This document shows positions 17,736-28,142 of a stretch of DNA of 64,000 nt, piece after piece. The stretch lies in the NCBI GenBank assembly GCA_040401995.1, contig JBBANM010000028.1, forward strand, positions 1-64,000. The letters are read 5' to 3'. Every line of letters starts with the position of its first letter. Within the stretch, counting starts at the first letter, position 1. Origin of the DNA: Haliscomenobacter sp040401995 (GTDB lineage Bacteria > Bacteroidota > Bacteroidia > Chitinophagales > Saprospiraceae). The notes beneath the pieces are model-generated. The model was not told the origin of the DNA and ran no database searches. It saw only the letters and a program-made list of their open reading frames with translations. The translations under genes were made by a program, and so were the position numbers.

Positions 17736-19177
17736 TACCTCCAACCACCGCCCAAGGCACGGTATATGTTAATCCGGGCTCTCATCTGTTCTTTTTTAGT
17801 TTCCACCAATTCAAATCTCGCTTCCAAGGCATCGCGCTGAGTCAATAACACCTCCATATAATCAGCTCTTGCCGACCTAAATAAGTTGGTAGAAATATCG
17901 ATCGACTGAATGAGCGCTTGCACCTGCTTATCCTTTAAATCATAACTTTTTTTGAGATTACTGATGTTGGATACCTGATTAGCCACTTCAATGTACGCTT
18001 GTAAAATTGTACGTTCGTAATTATAAACCGCCTGGATCTGCTTGGCATTAGCGGAGTTAAAATTAGCCTTAATTGCCTTTTTATTTACCAAGGGCCCAAT
18101 TAAATCGCCAGCAAGAGAATACAGTAACGATTGAGGTGTTTGCAGGAAGTATTTCGGGTTAAATGCCCGATAACCGGTACCAGCGGTAATAAACAACGAG
18201 GGAAAAAACTCCGCTCTGGCAACTTGTACATCGATTTTTGAAGCTACTAAAGCCCGTTCCGCTTGCTTAATATCGGTTCGATTGGCTAACAATTGAGAAG
18301 GTATACCGGTGTAAATGGAATCAATTGGCATATTAATGAAGCCTTGACTATTTCTTCGAACCGACTGCGGAAAACGCCCTGTCAAGAAATTGATCCTATT
18401 TTCAGTTTCGATGATCTGCTGTTGGATGGCATATTGGCGACTTTGGTTTTTTAGCACCTCCGCTTCAAATCTTCGAACAGCCAATTCAGTAACCCGAGCA
18501 GCTATTTTTTGAAGTTTCACAATCTCCAAAGCATTTTGCTGGATTTGGATGTTGTTCCTTAATATTTCCAGTTGAACATCTAAAACTTCCAATTCATAGT
18601 AAGCATTGGCAATTTCAGAGATAATTTGGGTTACGGTGAAATTTTTGCCTTCTATGGTACCCAGATATCTGTTGAGTGCTGACTTTTGAGCATTTCGTAG
18701 CTTTCTCCAAATATCCACTTCCCACGAAGCGCTAACGCCAAGGAAAAAATTTGGCAAGGGGTCAGGAAAACGCTTTCCTGGTTTTATTTCGTTGGTAGCA
18801 TCGCTAGCGCCCTGACTGGTATAGCGACCCACCTTTTCTACGCCGGCATTTGCACCGCCATAGACAAAAGGCAAGTAAGCACCACTTCTGGCGCTTACTT
18901 CGTTTTTGGCAATGTTAATTTCTTGCAATACGATATTCAAATCCTGGTTCTTGATCAAAGACGAATCGATCAAATTAACCAAAAGTGAATCTTTGAAAAA
19001 AAGCTTCCAAGTGGTCGTAGCGCTATTGGTACTGTCTGTCGAGGTGGTGTAACTTGCAGGAACTAACTTGTTTTCTAATTTAGTTACCACTGCTAAGTTT
19101 TTACATCCCCAAACGGCACATGCAATCCCGGCAAGGACGGCATACCTGTATACTTTATTAATTTTGCTCATCGTCAT
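17735..19177 (-). CDS. RND efflux outer-membrane factor (TolC/OprM type lipoprotein)
   Basis: Read from the ATG at 19177 (another at 19171), giving 480 residues; an earlier frame start at 19219 would place residues before the signal. The lipobox AVWGC gives a lipidated N terminus. Two OEP repeats follow, each with long coiled-coil helices (QNALEIVKLQKIAARVTELA and the C-terminal MEVLLTQRDALEARFELVE), and ASWEVDIWRKLRNAQKSA is a signature block of this family. It forms the trimeric exit duct for the pump encoded just upstream, whose stop codon it overlaps by about 20 bp, ensuring coupled translation. Confidence 0.92.
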   Translation of the reverse strand: MTMSKINKVYRYAVLAGIACAVWGCKNLAVVTKLENKLVPASYTTSTDSTNSATTTWKLFFKDSLLVNLIDSSLIKNQDLNIVLQEINIAKNEVSARSGAYLPFVYGGANAGVEKVGRYTSQGASDATNEIKPGKRFPDPLPNFFLGVSASWEVDIWRKLRNAQKSALNRYLGTIEGKNFTVTQIISEIANAYYELEVLDVQLEILRNNIQIQQNALEIVKLQKIAARVTELAVRRFEAEVLKNQSRQYAIQQQIIETENRINFLTGRFPQSVRRNSQGFINMPIDSIYTGIPSQLLANRTDIKQAERALVASKIDVQVARAEFFPSLFITAGTGYRAFNPKYFLQTPQSLLYSLAGDLIGPLVNKKAIKANFNSANAKQIQAVYNYERTILQAYIEVANQVSNISNLKKSYDLKDKQVQALIQSIDISTNLFRSARADYMEVLLTQRDALEARFELVETKKEQMRARINIYRALGGGWR

Positions 19178-22100
19178 ATATTTCTTCCGGTTGTGGAAAA
19201 CTATCAATAGAATGAACAAAACCTTCGGTTAGGGAAGTTTCTTGTTCATCTCTAATCAACTTGCGGCCTTCGGCCATCGTGCCAAAAATGTAGTACAAGC
19301 CTGGCACTATAATTACGCCAAAGATGGTTCCAAATAGCATACCACCCAGCGCCGAGGCGCCAATGGTTCGGTTACCAATTGCTCCAGCGCCATGCGCCAA
19401 AACCAAAGGAATCAATCCGGCAATAAAGGCGAAGGAAGTCATCAAGATAGGTCTGAAACGCACCCTTGCCCCCTCAATCGCCGCTTCAAAAACAGTGGCG
19501 CCTTCATGGTGTTTTTGTACCGCAAATTCAACAATCAAAACGGCGTTTTTTCCCAACAAACCAATCAACATCACCAAGCCGATTTGGGCATAGATGTCAT
19601 TGGCTAGTCCCATCCCTTTGGTGAATAGAAACGAGCCAAACACCCCGGCAGGTAAGGAAAATACTACGGCAAGCGGTATGATGAAGCTTTCGTATTGCGC
19701 GGCTAATACAAAATAAACGAATATCAGTACGATGATAAAAATGTAAACGGCTTCATTCCCACGTCTTGTCTCATCGTAAGAAAGTGCTGCCCAGTCGATA
19801 TCAAATCCGTACGGCAAGTTTTTTGCGGCTACTTCTTGTACTGCTTTGATGGCTTCGCCGCTGCTAAACCCTTTTGCAGGTCCCCCCCTAATGGCAGCGG
19901 TATTGTACATGTTGTAACGGTTGATTTCATTCGCGCCTTGTTTCTTTTTAATTTTCATAAAAGCAGAAAAAGGCACCATATCACCGTGGTCGCTTTTTAC
20001 ATACAGATTCATAATATCAGACGGGATTCGCCGATATTCAGAAGCTGCTTGCACAAACACCTTGAAAAAGCGTTGGTATTTGATAAAACCAAGTTCGTAG
20101 GTACTTCCCACAAAAATGGAAAGGGTATTCATGGCATTCCCAATCGAAACTCCTTTCTGCATCGCTGCTTGGTTATCAATCTCGATCTCATATTGCGGGT
20201 AGTTGGCGCTGAAAAACGTAAACAATCCAGTTATTTCTTTACGTTTTCTCAATGCATTCATAAAGTCGTTGGTGACGCTTTCGAGTTGTTTGTAATCTCC
20301 CGTATTGGTTTTGTCAAGTAATTGTAAAGCAAAACCGCCCGCAGCGCCGAAACCAGGTACTGCTGGTGGGTCGAAAAATTCGATAGTTGCTCCGGGAATT
20401 TCCTTTGCTTTTTCTTCAAGTTCCCGAATGATTTCAGTGACATTATGTTTCCTTTCCGACCACGTCTTCAGGTTGATCAGGCAGGTACCGGCGTTAGATC
20501 CACGGCCTTCGGTGAGTACTTCGTAGCCTGCAATAGAAGAAACTGATTTTACCCCTTCTACTTTTTGGATTATCGCTACCAATTTGTTCGATAAATCATT
20601 TGTTCTTTCAAGGGTTGAACCCGGCGGCGTCTGGATAATGGCGTAAAGCATTCCTTGATCCTCGCTGGGAATGAACCCGGAAGGTAGGTTGTTGCTGATG
20701 AAGTATATCCCGATGGAAAAAACGGCAAATAGTAGGACTGTGACAATTTTGCGATGCGCAATCAATCTTAGCAGCCAAACATAGCCCCCCGTCAATTTTT
20801 CAAATCCTCGGTTAAAGCTGTCTAGTGCCCGATTCAGCAGGTTTTTTTTACGTGGCTTACCGTGATTGTTTTTCAAAATCATAGCACAGAGCACTGGCGT
20901 TACCGTAAGTGCCACAATACCCGATAACACAATCGCCGATGCCATGGTAATAGAAAATTGTCGGTAGAATGTACCTACTGGCCCCGTCATGAAGGAAACA
21001 GGTACAAATACCGCCACCATGAGCAACGTAATCGATACAACCGCGCCACTGATCTCTCCAATCACTTTTCGTACTGCATGGTATGGGGAAAGGTGCTCTT
21101 CCTCCATCTTGGCGTGTACCGCCTCAACCACCACAATGGCATCATCCACCACAATACCAATGGCAAGTACCAGCGCAAACAAGGTGATCATGTTGATGGT
21201 GAGCCCAAACAATTGGATGAAAAAGAAAGCTCCAATCAGCGATATGGGTACGGCAAGTGTAGGAATCAAGGTGGAACGCCAATCGCCGAGGAAAATGAAT
21301 ACCACCAAGGCTACCAATATAAAGGCATCTCTTAAGGTGTGGATAACATTTTCGATAGAGGCATCAAGGAATTTTGAGACATCATAACTGATCTCGTATT
21401 CCATGCCCGGCGGGAAGGTTTTCTTCAGTCGCTCTAATTCTGCTTTCACTTTTCCAATCACCTCGGTGGCATTACTTCCATAGGTTTGTTTCAAAACCAA
21501 CGCTGCTGAAGGATGCCCATTCATATTGGAATAGATATCGTAGTATTCGCTTCCTAAGGAGACCGTTGCTACGTCTTTTAGTCGCAATATCTCTCCATTC
21601 GGGTTGGATTTGATGATGACATTCTCATACTGTTTGGGATCATTAAATCGATCGGGGTAGGACAAAACGAATTCTAGTGCTTCGGCTTGTTTGCTATCTC
21701 CACGACCGATTCGACCAGGTTTTCCGATGATGCTCTGATCGCTTAGGGCCTCCATCACTTCGTCTGGAGACACGCTATACGCCCGCATGCGATCAGGATT
21801 GAGCCAAACACGCATGGCATACTGGCGACTACCCAGAATCCGTACTTGGCCAATGCCATTGATCCGCTGCAGTTCTGGAACCATGTTTACCCCCGCATAA
21901 TTGAACAAGAATTTCATGTTGGCATTCTTATCATTGCTGTACAGGTTCACGTACATCAACATACTGGGAATTACCGGGGTGATGATCACCCCTTCTCGTT
22001 GTACCAGCGTTGGGAGTCGGTTAGTAACCTGTTGTACCCGATTGGAAACCTGCACTAGTGCCTGATTGATATCGGTACCAGGATTAAAAACTACTTGAAT

Positions 22101-22367
22101 GTTGGCTTCCCCCGCGCTGGTGGCATCAGAAGTCATGTATCGCATCCCCCAAGCGCCATTAATGGACTGCTCCAAAGGGATAATGACCGATTCGGCAAGC
22201 GATTTTGCACTTGCTCCGGGATAGGATGCGCTAACCATAACTACTGGCGGAGCAACTTCTGGAAATTGCGAAGTAGGCAGGGTCTCGATTGCCAATCCCC
22301 CAATAAAAAGGATAACCAGCGAAATGACTATCGCCAATACTGGTCTTTGTATAAATTTACTGAACAT
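19158..22367 (-). CDS. RND multidrug efflux permease (HAE1/AcrB type)
   Basis: A 1069-residue inner-membrane pump with the HAE1 layout: one N-terminal transmembrane helix (FIQRPVLAIVISLVILFIGG), a periplasmic loop, six helices, a second loop and five more helices. ALVLAIGIVVDDAIVVVE in TM4 carries the paired aspartates of the proton relay, and the partner lysine region is at GLLGKNAVLIVEFA. FIPSEDQGM and TPPGSTLERT are typical of drug-exporting RND pumps. It is the middle gene of an adaptor-pump-duct operon. Substrates are probably amphiphilic drugs, dyes or bile-like compounds, not deducible further. Confidence 0.95.
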   Translation of the reverse strand: MFSKFIQRPVLAIVISLVILFIGGLAIETLPTSQFPEVAPPVVMVSASYPGASAKSLAESVIIPLEQSINGAWGMRYMTSDATSAGEANIQVVFNPGTDINQALVQVSNRVQQVTNRLPTLVQREGVIITPVIPSMLMYVNLYSNDKNANMKFLFNYAGVNMVPELQRINGIGQVRILGSRQYAMRVWLNPDRMRAYSVSPDEVMEALSDQSIIGKPGRIGRGDSKQAEALEFVLSYPDRFNDPKQYENVIIKSNPNGEILRLKDVATVSLGSEYYDIYSNMNGHPSAALVLKQTYGSNATEVIGKVKAELERLKKTFPPGMEYEISYDVSKFLDASIENVIHTLRDAFILVALVVFIFLGDWRSTLIPTLAVPISLIGAFFFIQLFGLTINMITLFALVLAIGIVVDDAIVVVEAVHAKMEEEHLSPYHAVRKVIGEISGAVVSITLLMVAVFVPVSFMTGPVGTFYRQFSITMASAIVLSGIVALTVTPVLCAMILKNNHGKPRKKNLLNRALDSFNRGFEKLTGGYVWLLRLIAHRKIVTVLLFAVFSIGIYFISNNLPSGFIPSEDQGMLYAIIQTPPGSTLERTNDLSNKLVAIIQKVEGVKSVSSIAGYEVLTEGRGSNAGTCLINLKTWSERKHNVTEIIRELEEKAKEIPGATIEFFDPPAVPGFGAAGGFALQLLDKTNTGDYKQLESVTNDFMNALRKRKEITGLFTFFSANYPQYEIEIDNQAAMQKGVSIGNAMNTLSIFVGSTYELGFIKYQRFFKVFVQAASEYRRIPSDIMNLYVKSDHGDMVPFSAFMKIKKKQGANEINRYNMYNTAAIRGGPAKGFSSGEAIKAVQEVAAKNLPYGFDIDWAALSYDETRRGNEAVYIFIIVLIFVYFVLAAQYESFIIPLAVVFSLPAGVFGSFLFTKGMGLANDIYAQIGLVMLIGLLGKNAVLIVEFAVQKHHEGATVFEAAIEGARVRFRPILMTSFAFIAGLIPLVLAHGAGAIGNRTIGASALGGMLFGTIFGVIIVPGLYYIFGTMAEGRKLIRDEQETSLTEGFVHSIDSFPQPEEIYDDEQN

Positions 22368-22391
22368 TTTCTGCTAGGTTAAATGGTTCGA

Positions 22392-23474
22392 TTATTCCAC
22401 GTACACTTTCAATTTTTCGATTACTTCAGCCGGGCGCTGATAGGTGTAAGTGATGTGATCTTTGTCTTTCACCTTACGGATCCCTTCAAGCAATATTCTC
22501 TCTTTTTCGGTTACCCCATTTTTGACGACATACAAATCGGGCATTTCAGAGGCGATATTAATTTCTCTTGAATGAACCACGTTGGCTTTATCCACAACAA
22601 AAACATACTTTTTCTCTAATATTTCGTACGTGGCTTTCTGTGGAATCAGGATAGCGTTTTTGAGCGGGATGGTCATTTCGATATTGCCAGTTTCACCATG
22701 TCGCAGCAGACTCTGAGGATTGGGAAAAGTTGCCCTAAAAGCAATAGTTCCCGTTTCATTATTAAAATCAGCTTCAATGGTTTTAACTGCTCCAGGATAA
22801 TCAAACAGTTGATTGTTTGCCATTTTCAGCCTGACTTTGAGCAAGTTCTCAGCTGTTGCGTGTGTTTTATAATTCAGGTATTCTGACTCGGGTACGTTAA
22901 AATAGACCCACATTTGACTGTTATCCGACAAGGTGGTAAACAAATCGCCTTCATCTACCAAGCTACCCAACCTTACTTGAAAATGATCCATAATGCCATC
23001 AAATGGAGCTTTTACATCCGTAAATCCCAAATGAACCTGCGCTAAGGACAATTCCGCTTTGGCCTTGTCCAATTTGGCTTTCGCCAGCGCCAACTCATTA
23101 GGGGACACTACGTCTTTGTCGGCCAGCTGTTTGGTGTTCTGGTATTCAATTTCGGCAAAGTTGGCCTCTGCTTTGGCTTTGTCTACTTCTGCAGCATATA
23201 CCAAAGGCATGATTTTGAACATCAATTGCCCTTTTTTTACGTTTTGCCCTTCGTCAATAAATATTTTATCCAAAAAACCTTTGGCCAGCGCCCTCAACTC
23301 AATATGTTGAATGGCACGGATTTGACAAACATACTCTCTAACAATAGTGGTGTCTTTTTTCAAAGGACTAGTCACAAAAAATGTTGTTGCTTCTTCCTTT
23401 TCCTCTTTCTTTGAATCACAACTTGTACACCATAGAAAGAAACTTAAACTAATCAACAATAAGAGTTTTTTCAT
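22392..23474 (-). CDS. RND efflux periplasmic adaptor (AcrA/MexA type lipoprotein)
   Basis: A 360-residue lipoprotein (MKKLLLLISLSFFLWCTSC). The order is a beta-barrel strand, a biotinyl/lipoyl-like hairpin (VDEGQNVKKGQLMFKI and TDVKAPFDGIMDHFQVRLGSLVDEG), an intervening coiled-coil hairpin (NFAEIEYQNTKQLADKDVV to LDKAKAELSLAQVH), and the membrane-proximal barrel. It joins pump and duct. It is the first gene of the operon, 24 bp before the permease. No TetR or two-component regulator is adjacent, so operon control is unclear. Confidence 0.93.
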   Translation of the reverse strand: MKKLLLLISLSFFLWCTSCDSKKEEKEEATTFFVTSPLKKDTTIVREYVCQIRAIQHIELRALAKGFLDKIFIDEGQNVKKGQLMFKIMPLVYAAEVDKAKAEANFAEIEYQNTKQLADKDVVSPNELALAKAKLDKAKAELSLAQVHLGFTDVKAPFDGIMDHFQVRLGSLVDEGDLFTTLSDNSQMWVYFNVPESEYLNYKTHATAENLLKVRLKMANNQLFDYPGAVKTIEADFNNETGTIAFRATFPNPQSLLRHGETGNIEMTIPLKNAILIPQKATYEILEKKYVFVVDKANVVHSREINIASEMPDLYVVKNGVTEKERILLEGIRKVKDKDHITYTYQRPAEVIEKLKVYVE

Positions 23475-23930
23475 AAAATGAAATTAATTTAACCAATAAT
23501 GTAAATTCAAAGAAATTCGATTCGGATTTTTCAATGCTTATTTATTCAATAAGCTGAAATCCAAATTTTCAGATAAAACAAAATGAATTCTTACTTTATC
23601 CCCAGCTAAAAACTGATGGTTTCGCAATCATGTTCTTCAACGTGTCTCTTGTGGTAATGTTCTTGGCTAAAATCCATTTTAATTGCTTTTTAATCGCACA
23701 TTAAATTCACATTAATGTCAATTTAAATTGGCAAAAGCATTATGAATAAAAGGAATCAAGTTATTTAATAGGAAAATAACAAAAGGAAGGAATTTATAAT
23801 TAACTATACTGGAGGCTACAGAATATTAATTTGTTTTCGGGTTGGTTATACTTAAAGGAGTTAATTTTTTTGACTTTTTGAAAAGATAACCCTTTGTGAA
23901 GTTGCGAGAAAATAGTTCTTTCGCCTCTAC
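23475..23930. other. AT-rich intergenic region ahead of the efflux operon
   Basis: Between the adaptor start and the 3' end of the ATP-grasp gene, 456 bp hold no plausible gene. The region is very A/T rich, with short inverted words (CACATTAA against TTAATGTC around 23698-23720). It presumably contains the efflux promoter and operator on the minus strand, but no match to the TAnnTTTG motif was found at a convincing place. Confidence 0.4.
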
Positions 23931-25433
23931 CTACTCCCCATCCAGCACCTCCAAGGTTCTTTCAAAATACTCTTGCGCTTCTTCTTTGGTGCGACCAATA
24001 CACACCATACCCAATTTACCATATTGCGACAGCGCGCCAATCATGTGAAACGTAACGCCGCATTGCGTTGCGCCATCGTACTGAATGCGGTGACAATGCG
24101 CAATATCAATTAAATCATGTGGTGTAAGACCAATGTACTTTTCATTCACCACATTATCGGAAGCCACATAACAGCGCGTTTGACCATTGGGCATCATAAA
24201 AACGCCCTCTTCCCAATGAAATTCACCGTCGGTTAAAAATTGCAGCATCAAAAAAGGATGCGTAGTGCCGCCTTTGCGCAAATTGATTTCAATGGCGTAA
24301 TGTTTCCAGCCTGAATCCTCCTTGACCGACAAAAAATCAACGCCAAACCTGCCCAATACGCCTTTGCGCTGCAACTCCTTGGCAACTTGTTTACCAATGC
24401 TAGCAATCTCTTTGTTGTATTCCGGATTGGCCGGAAAAGTGGCGCCCAGAAAAACCTGACCGCTTTCCCCGCCCAACAGTTGATCGTGGGTGGAAATCAC
24501 TTCACATTCGCCAATGGGGTTTACCCGCAGTTGTACCGAAGGCGATTGGATATCTTCTCCAGCTACAAAGGCTTCAACAATACCACCCATCGACGCAAAT
24601 TTTTCTAAAAAAACCGAATAGGTAAGTCCGGCTGCTACGATCCGAAGCTGCTGTGGCAACAGCTCTAAAATTGTTGCAATGACATCTTCGGCATCAAGCA
24701 AGTTATCATGGTAAGGAAAAACCGCATTTCCCTCGCCCGAAAAACCATCATTCATTTTCACCACGGCTTTGCGCAAATTCGGGTTTTCTTGTTTCAATTG
24801 TGCCAAAGCGGTAGCGATATCCATTTCAGAACGTAGGTCTTCAAATCCTGGCGGTAAAAGCAGACCTAACTTTTTAAATACCTGGCGACTACCCGATTTT
24901 GTGCCCCAATACAACAAAATAGGATCACAACCATAAATGGGGACTTCCAATTGCAAAGCCAATAATTTTTCCGCATCGGTTTCATTGAAACACACCATAT
25001 GCGCCAAAGCGGGAATGGGAATATGTTGTTTCATACGCTGCACCAAACGCGGCCGACGCAGTATTTTTTCGGTCAAAGAAATATCGCTAGCATCGTAGCA
25101 ACTCAATAGCGTCAAGCGTTGGCGGGCATGGTATCCAGTAATCCCCGGCAGCAGGTGGAGGTAGTAATCGATGATGCATTCGTCGATGGGCATACTGGTC
25201 ACGTAGATGACTCGTGTACGCGGCATGCGCAAGAGCATGAGCAAACAAAGCATCCTTTCTTCGTAATACATGGCGCCTTTGAGGGTGCCCAATATTTTAC
25301 TGTCTAAGGTCAAACTGGGGATTACCACCACCGTTTTTTCCGCCAAATCATTGTCGAAAATAGCGTGGTAATTCGCTGCAAAACGGGCTTGCAGAAACTG
25401 AAAATCGGCATCGGCGTTGAGGTGCTGCTTCAT
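23931..25433 (-). CDS. PGM1-related ATP-grasp peptide ligase-like enzyme
   Basis: A 500-residue protein. The first 150 residues form a pre-ATP-grasp domain (VVVIPSLTLDSKILGTLKGAMYYEER). The ATP-grasp core follows, with KAVVKMNDGFSGEGNAVF at about 240-257 as the nucleotide lysine and glycine-rich loop, and RFGVDFLS with YAIEINLRKGGTTHPF at about 375-395 as the metal-binding Asp, Glu and Asn. This matches the family of PGM1, the pheganomycin peptide ligase, and its many orphan relatives. Ligation of an amino or carboxyl substrate is expected, but no peptide precursor or other biosynthetic gene is nearby, so the product is unknown. Confidence 0.85.
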   Translation of the reverse strand: MKQHLNADADFQFLQARFAANYHAIFDNDLAEKTVVVIPSLTLDSKILGTLKGAMYYEERMLCLLMLLRMPRTRVIYVTSMPIDECIIDYYLHLLPGITGYHARQRLTLLSCYDASDISLTEKILRRPRLVQRMKQHIPIPALAHMVCFNETDAEKLLALQLEVPIYGCDPILLYWGTKSGSRQVFKKLGLLLPPGFEDLRSEMDIATALAQLKQENPNLRKAVVKMNDGFSGEGNAVFPYHDNLLDAEDVIATILELLPQQLRIVAAGLTYSVFLEKFASMGGIVEAFVAGEDIQSPSVQLRVNPIGECEVISTHDQLLGGESGQVFLGATFPANPEYNKEIASIGKQVAKELQRKGVLGRFGVDFLSVKEDSGWKHYAIEINLRKGGTTHPFLMLQFLTDGEFHWEEGVFMMPNGQTRCYVASDNVVNEKYIGLTPHDLIDIAHCHRIQYDGATQCGVTFHMIGALSQYGKLGMVCIGRTKEEAQEYFERTLEVLDGE

Positions 25434-25576
25434 AGGCTATCTTGTGATTAATTGCGCAAAATAACGGCTGCAAAAAACGACGACAATGACTTTTGTTCTT
25501 GGTTTATGGTGCGTTTTAGCAAGTCTCTTCCCTGCTTTTCCAATGATTTGCTTACATTGTAGTTTAAATACTTACT

Positions 25577-28030
25577 ATGAAACACCTACTCTTTTTTCTT
25601 TTGTTGACCATTTCATCTGGTCAAATCCTTCGTGCCCAAACTTCCGATTATCCACAACGGATAGCGTCAAAATCTTTTAACCCCACTACCCTACTCTGGT
25701 ACGACGCGCCAGCAAAAAAATGGGAAGACGCCCTCCCCGTTGGCAACGGTCGACTGGGCGCGATGGTGTTTGGCGCCAACAAAGAAGAACGCATTCAACT
25801 CAATGAGGAAACCTATTGGTCGGGAGGCCCCTACTCTACCGTGGTGCCTGGCGGTTACAAGGTGCTGCCCGAGATTCAAAAAATGGTTTTTCAGGAAAAA
25901 TACTTGGCGGCGCACAACCTTTTTGGCCGCAAATTGATGGGGTATCCGGTAGAACAAATGAAATACCAGTGTTTGGCCAACCTCCATTTGTTTTTCAAAA
26001 ATCAAGATACTATTAGCAATTACCAGCGCTGGCTGGATCTAGAAACGGGCATTAGCGGGGTTTCCTACACGTCGAAGGGCATTACTTGGCAACGTGAGGT
26101 CTTCTCCTCTGCTATCGATCAGGTGATTGTGGTGCGACTTACCGCTAGCAAACCGGGTAGCATATCCTTCACCGCAAACTTACGCGGCGTGCGCAACCAA
26201 ACCCATTCCAACTACGCCACCGATTATTTCCACATGGATCCTTATGGCGCCGATGGCTTGATTTTGACCGGAAAATCGGCCGATTACATGGGCGTGGAAG
26301 GTAAAATGCGCTATGAAGCCCGCGTCAAAGCCGTCACCGAAGGCGGTACGATGCGCACCGATGATGTGGATCTCATCATCGAAAATGCCGATGCCGTGAC
26401 TTTGTATTTTGCCGCAGCTACCAACTTCGTGAATTACAAAGATGTGAGCGCCAATCCTCATCAGCGCGTAGATGATTATTTTAAAGGCATTGCGACAAAA
26501 AACTACCCCGGAATTCGCACCGCAAGTGTGGCCGATTACAAAACTTATTTTGATCGGGTAACCATGCAATTGCCAACCACTGATCAATCTTACCTGCCAA
26601 CGCCCGATAGATTACTAAAAATTCAAAGCGCTCCCGATCCCGCTTTGGCGGCTTTGAGCTACCAATTTGGGCGCTATTTGATGATTTCTTCTTCGCGCCC
26701 GGGCACCGAACCGGCCAACCTCCAAGGTATTTGGAACAACGACATGAACCCCTCCTGGGATTCCAAATACACCACCAACATCAACACCGAAATGAACTAC
26801 TGGCCGGTGGAGAGCGGTAACCTACCCGAGTGCGCCGAGCCTTTAGAACGAATGATCCGTGAATTAACGGATCAGGGTGCGCAAGTTGCAAAAGAGCATT
26901 ATGGCGCCCGGGGTTGGGTGTTCCATCAAAACACCGACCTCTGGCGAGTTGCTGCGCCCATGGACGGCCCTACCTGGGGAACCTTTACCGTAGGTGGCGC
27001 CTGGTTGTGTACTCACCTCTGGGAGCATTACCAGTATACCCAAGATGAGACATACCTGAAAAGAGTTTTCCCCTTGCTTGAAGGCTCAGTACAGTTTTTT
27101 ATCGATTTTTTGGTGCCGCATCCCAATGGCAAGTGGCTGGTTACCAACCCTTCTACTTCGCCAGAGAATTTCCCCGATGGCGGCGGCAACAAACCCTATT
27201 TTGACGAAATTACTGCGGGCTTCCGCGAAGGAACTACCATTTGTGCCGGTTCCTCGATTGACATGCAGATCCTCTATGATTTGCTTGGGTATTATCTGGA
27301 AGCCAGCAAAATTCTAGGCAAAACGGGCGATTTCCAAAACCAAGTGAAAATCGCGCGCGACAAACTGGTGCCTCCGCAAATTGGCAAAGACGGCTCGCTA
27401 CAAGAGTGGGCCGATGATTGGAAGTCTTTGGAAAAAAATCACCGCCATTTTTCCCACATGTACGGGTTGTATCCGGGCAAAGTGTTGTATGAAAAACGCA
27501 CACCCGCCTTGATTGAAGCCTATAAAAAAGTGCTGGAAGAACGCGGCGACGGCGCAACTGGTTTTTCTCGGGCTTGGAAAATGGCCTTGTGGGCGCGCCT
27601 CAAAGACGGCAACCGCGCCAACAAAATCTACAAAGGCTACCTCAAAGAGCAATGCTGTACGTCCCTTTTTGCTTTATGCGGCAGGGCTTTACAGGTAGAC
27701 GGTAGTTTTGGCGTAAGCGCCGCCGTGACGGAAATGCTGCTCCAATCTCAAGACGATAAAATCCAATTATTGCCCGCTTTACCGGATGAATGGAGCAACG
27801 GCGCATTCAAAGGCGTATGCGCACGCGGGGCTTTTGAACTGGATTATGCTTGGCAAAACAAAAAAGTAACCCAGCTAAAGATCTTATCCAAAGCCGGAAA
27901 AACCTGTCGCCTTGAAAGCAAAACGGATGCAAAAATCACTTGCAATGGACAAAAGGTAAAGTATAAAATATTGCCGGATGGGGTGCTGGAATTTGCTACG
28001 GTAAAAGGGAATACTTATGTGGTAGAATGA
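25577..28030 (+). CDS. GH95 alpha-L-fucosidase-type glycoside hydrolase
   Basis: An 817-residue exported enzyme (signal MKHLLFFLLLTISSGQILRAQ). The N-terminal beta domain begins WYDAPAKKWEDALPVGNGRL with LNEETYWSGGP, the family opening. The (alpha/alpha)6 barrel carries the expected catalytic set: Asn pair in NINTEMNYWP near 401-403, Glu in STSPENFPDGG near 530, and Asp in VDGSFGVSAA near 707. GH95 enzymes remove terminal alpha-1,2-fucose or galactose by inversion. The stop codon directly abuts a MITE-like element. It is the only gene of its unit, with no SusCD pair visible. Confidence 0.93.
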   Translation: MKHLLFFLLLTISSGQILRAQTSDYPQRIASKSFNPTTLLWYDAPAKKWEDALPVGNGRLGAMVFGANKEERIQLNEETYWSGGPYSTVVPGGYKVLPEIQKMVFQEKYLAAHNLFGRKLMGYPVEQMKYQCLANLHLFFKNQDTISNYQRWLDLETGISGVSYTSKGITWQREVFSSAIDQVIVVRLTASKPGSISFTANLRGVRNQTHSNYATDYFHMDPYGADGLILTGKSADYMGVEGKMRYEARVKAVTEGGTMRTDDVDLIIENADAVTLYFAAATNFVNYKDVSANPHQRVDDYFKGIATKNYPGIRTASVADYKTYFDRVTMQLPTTDQSYLPTPDRLLKIQSAPDPALAALSYQFGRYLMISSSRPGTEPANLQGIWNNDMNPSWDSKYTTNINTEMNYWPVESGNLPECAEPLERMIRELTDQGAQVAKEHYGARGWVFHQNTDLWRVAAPMDGPTWGTFTVGGAWLCTHLWEHYQYTQDETYLKRVFPLLEGSVQFFIDFLVPHPNGKWLVTNPSTSPENFPDGGGNKPYFDEITAGFREGTTICAGSSIDMQILYDLLGYYLEASKILGKTGDFQNQVKIARDKLVPPQIGKDGSLQEWADDWKSLEKNHRHFSHMYGLYPGKVLYEKRTPALIEAYKKVLEERGDGATGFSRAWKMALWARLKDGNRANKIYKGYLKEQCCTSLFALCGRALQVDGSFGVSAAVTEMLLQSQDDKIQLLPALPDEWSNGAFKGVCARGAFELDYAWQNKKVTQLKILSKAGKTCRLESKTDAKITCNGQKVKYKILPDGVLEFATVKGNTYVVE

Positions 28031-28132
28031 CATACTACTGGACATTTTTAGTTCCGGATAAGCTTAAACCTTCCAGGTCTTGGAGACCTGGAAGGTTTGG
28101 CAACCGATCATTATGAAAATGTCCATTAATCT
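28031..28132. repeat. Family-1 MITE-like element, copy 2
   Basis: The left end CATACTACTGGACATTTT is intact and the core AAACCTTCCAGGTC hairpin is present. The right end has decayed after AAAATGTCCA. Flanks are GGTAGAATGA before and GGTGGAATGA after (9 of 10 identical), consistent with a duplicated target. The left flank includes the GH95 stop codon, so the insertion lies immediately after the gene. Confidence 0.8.
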
Positions 28133-28142
28133 GGTGGAATGA

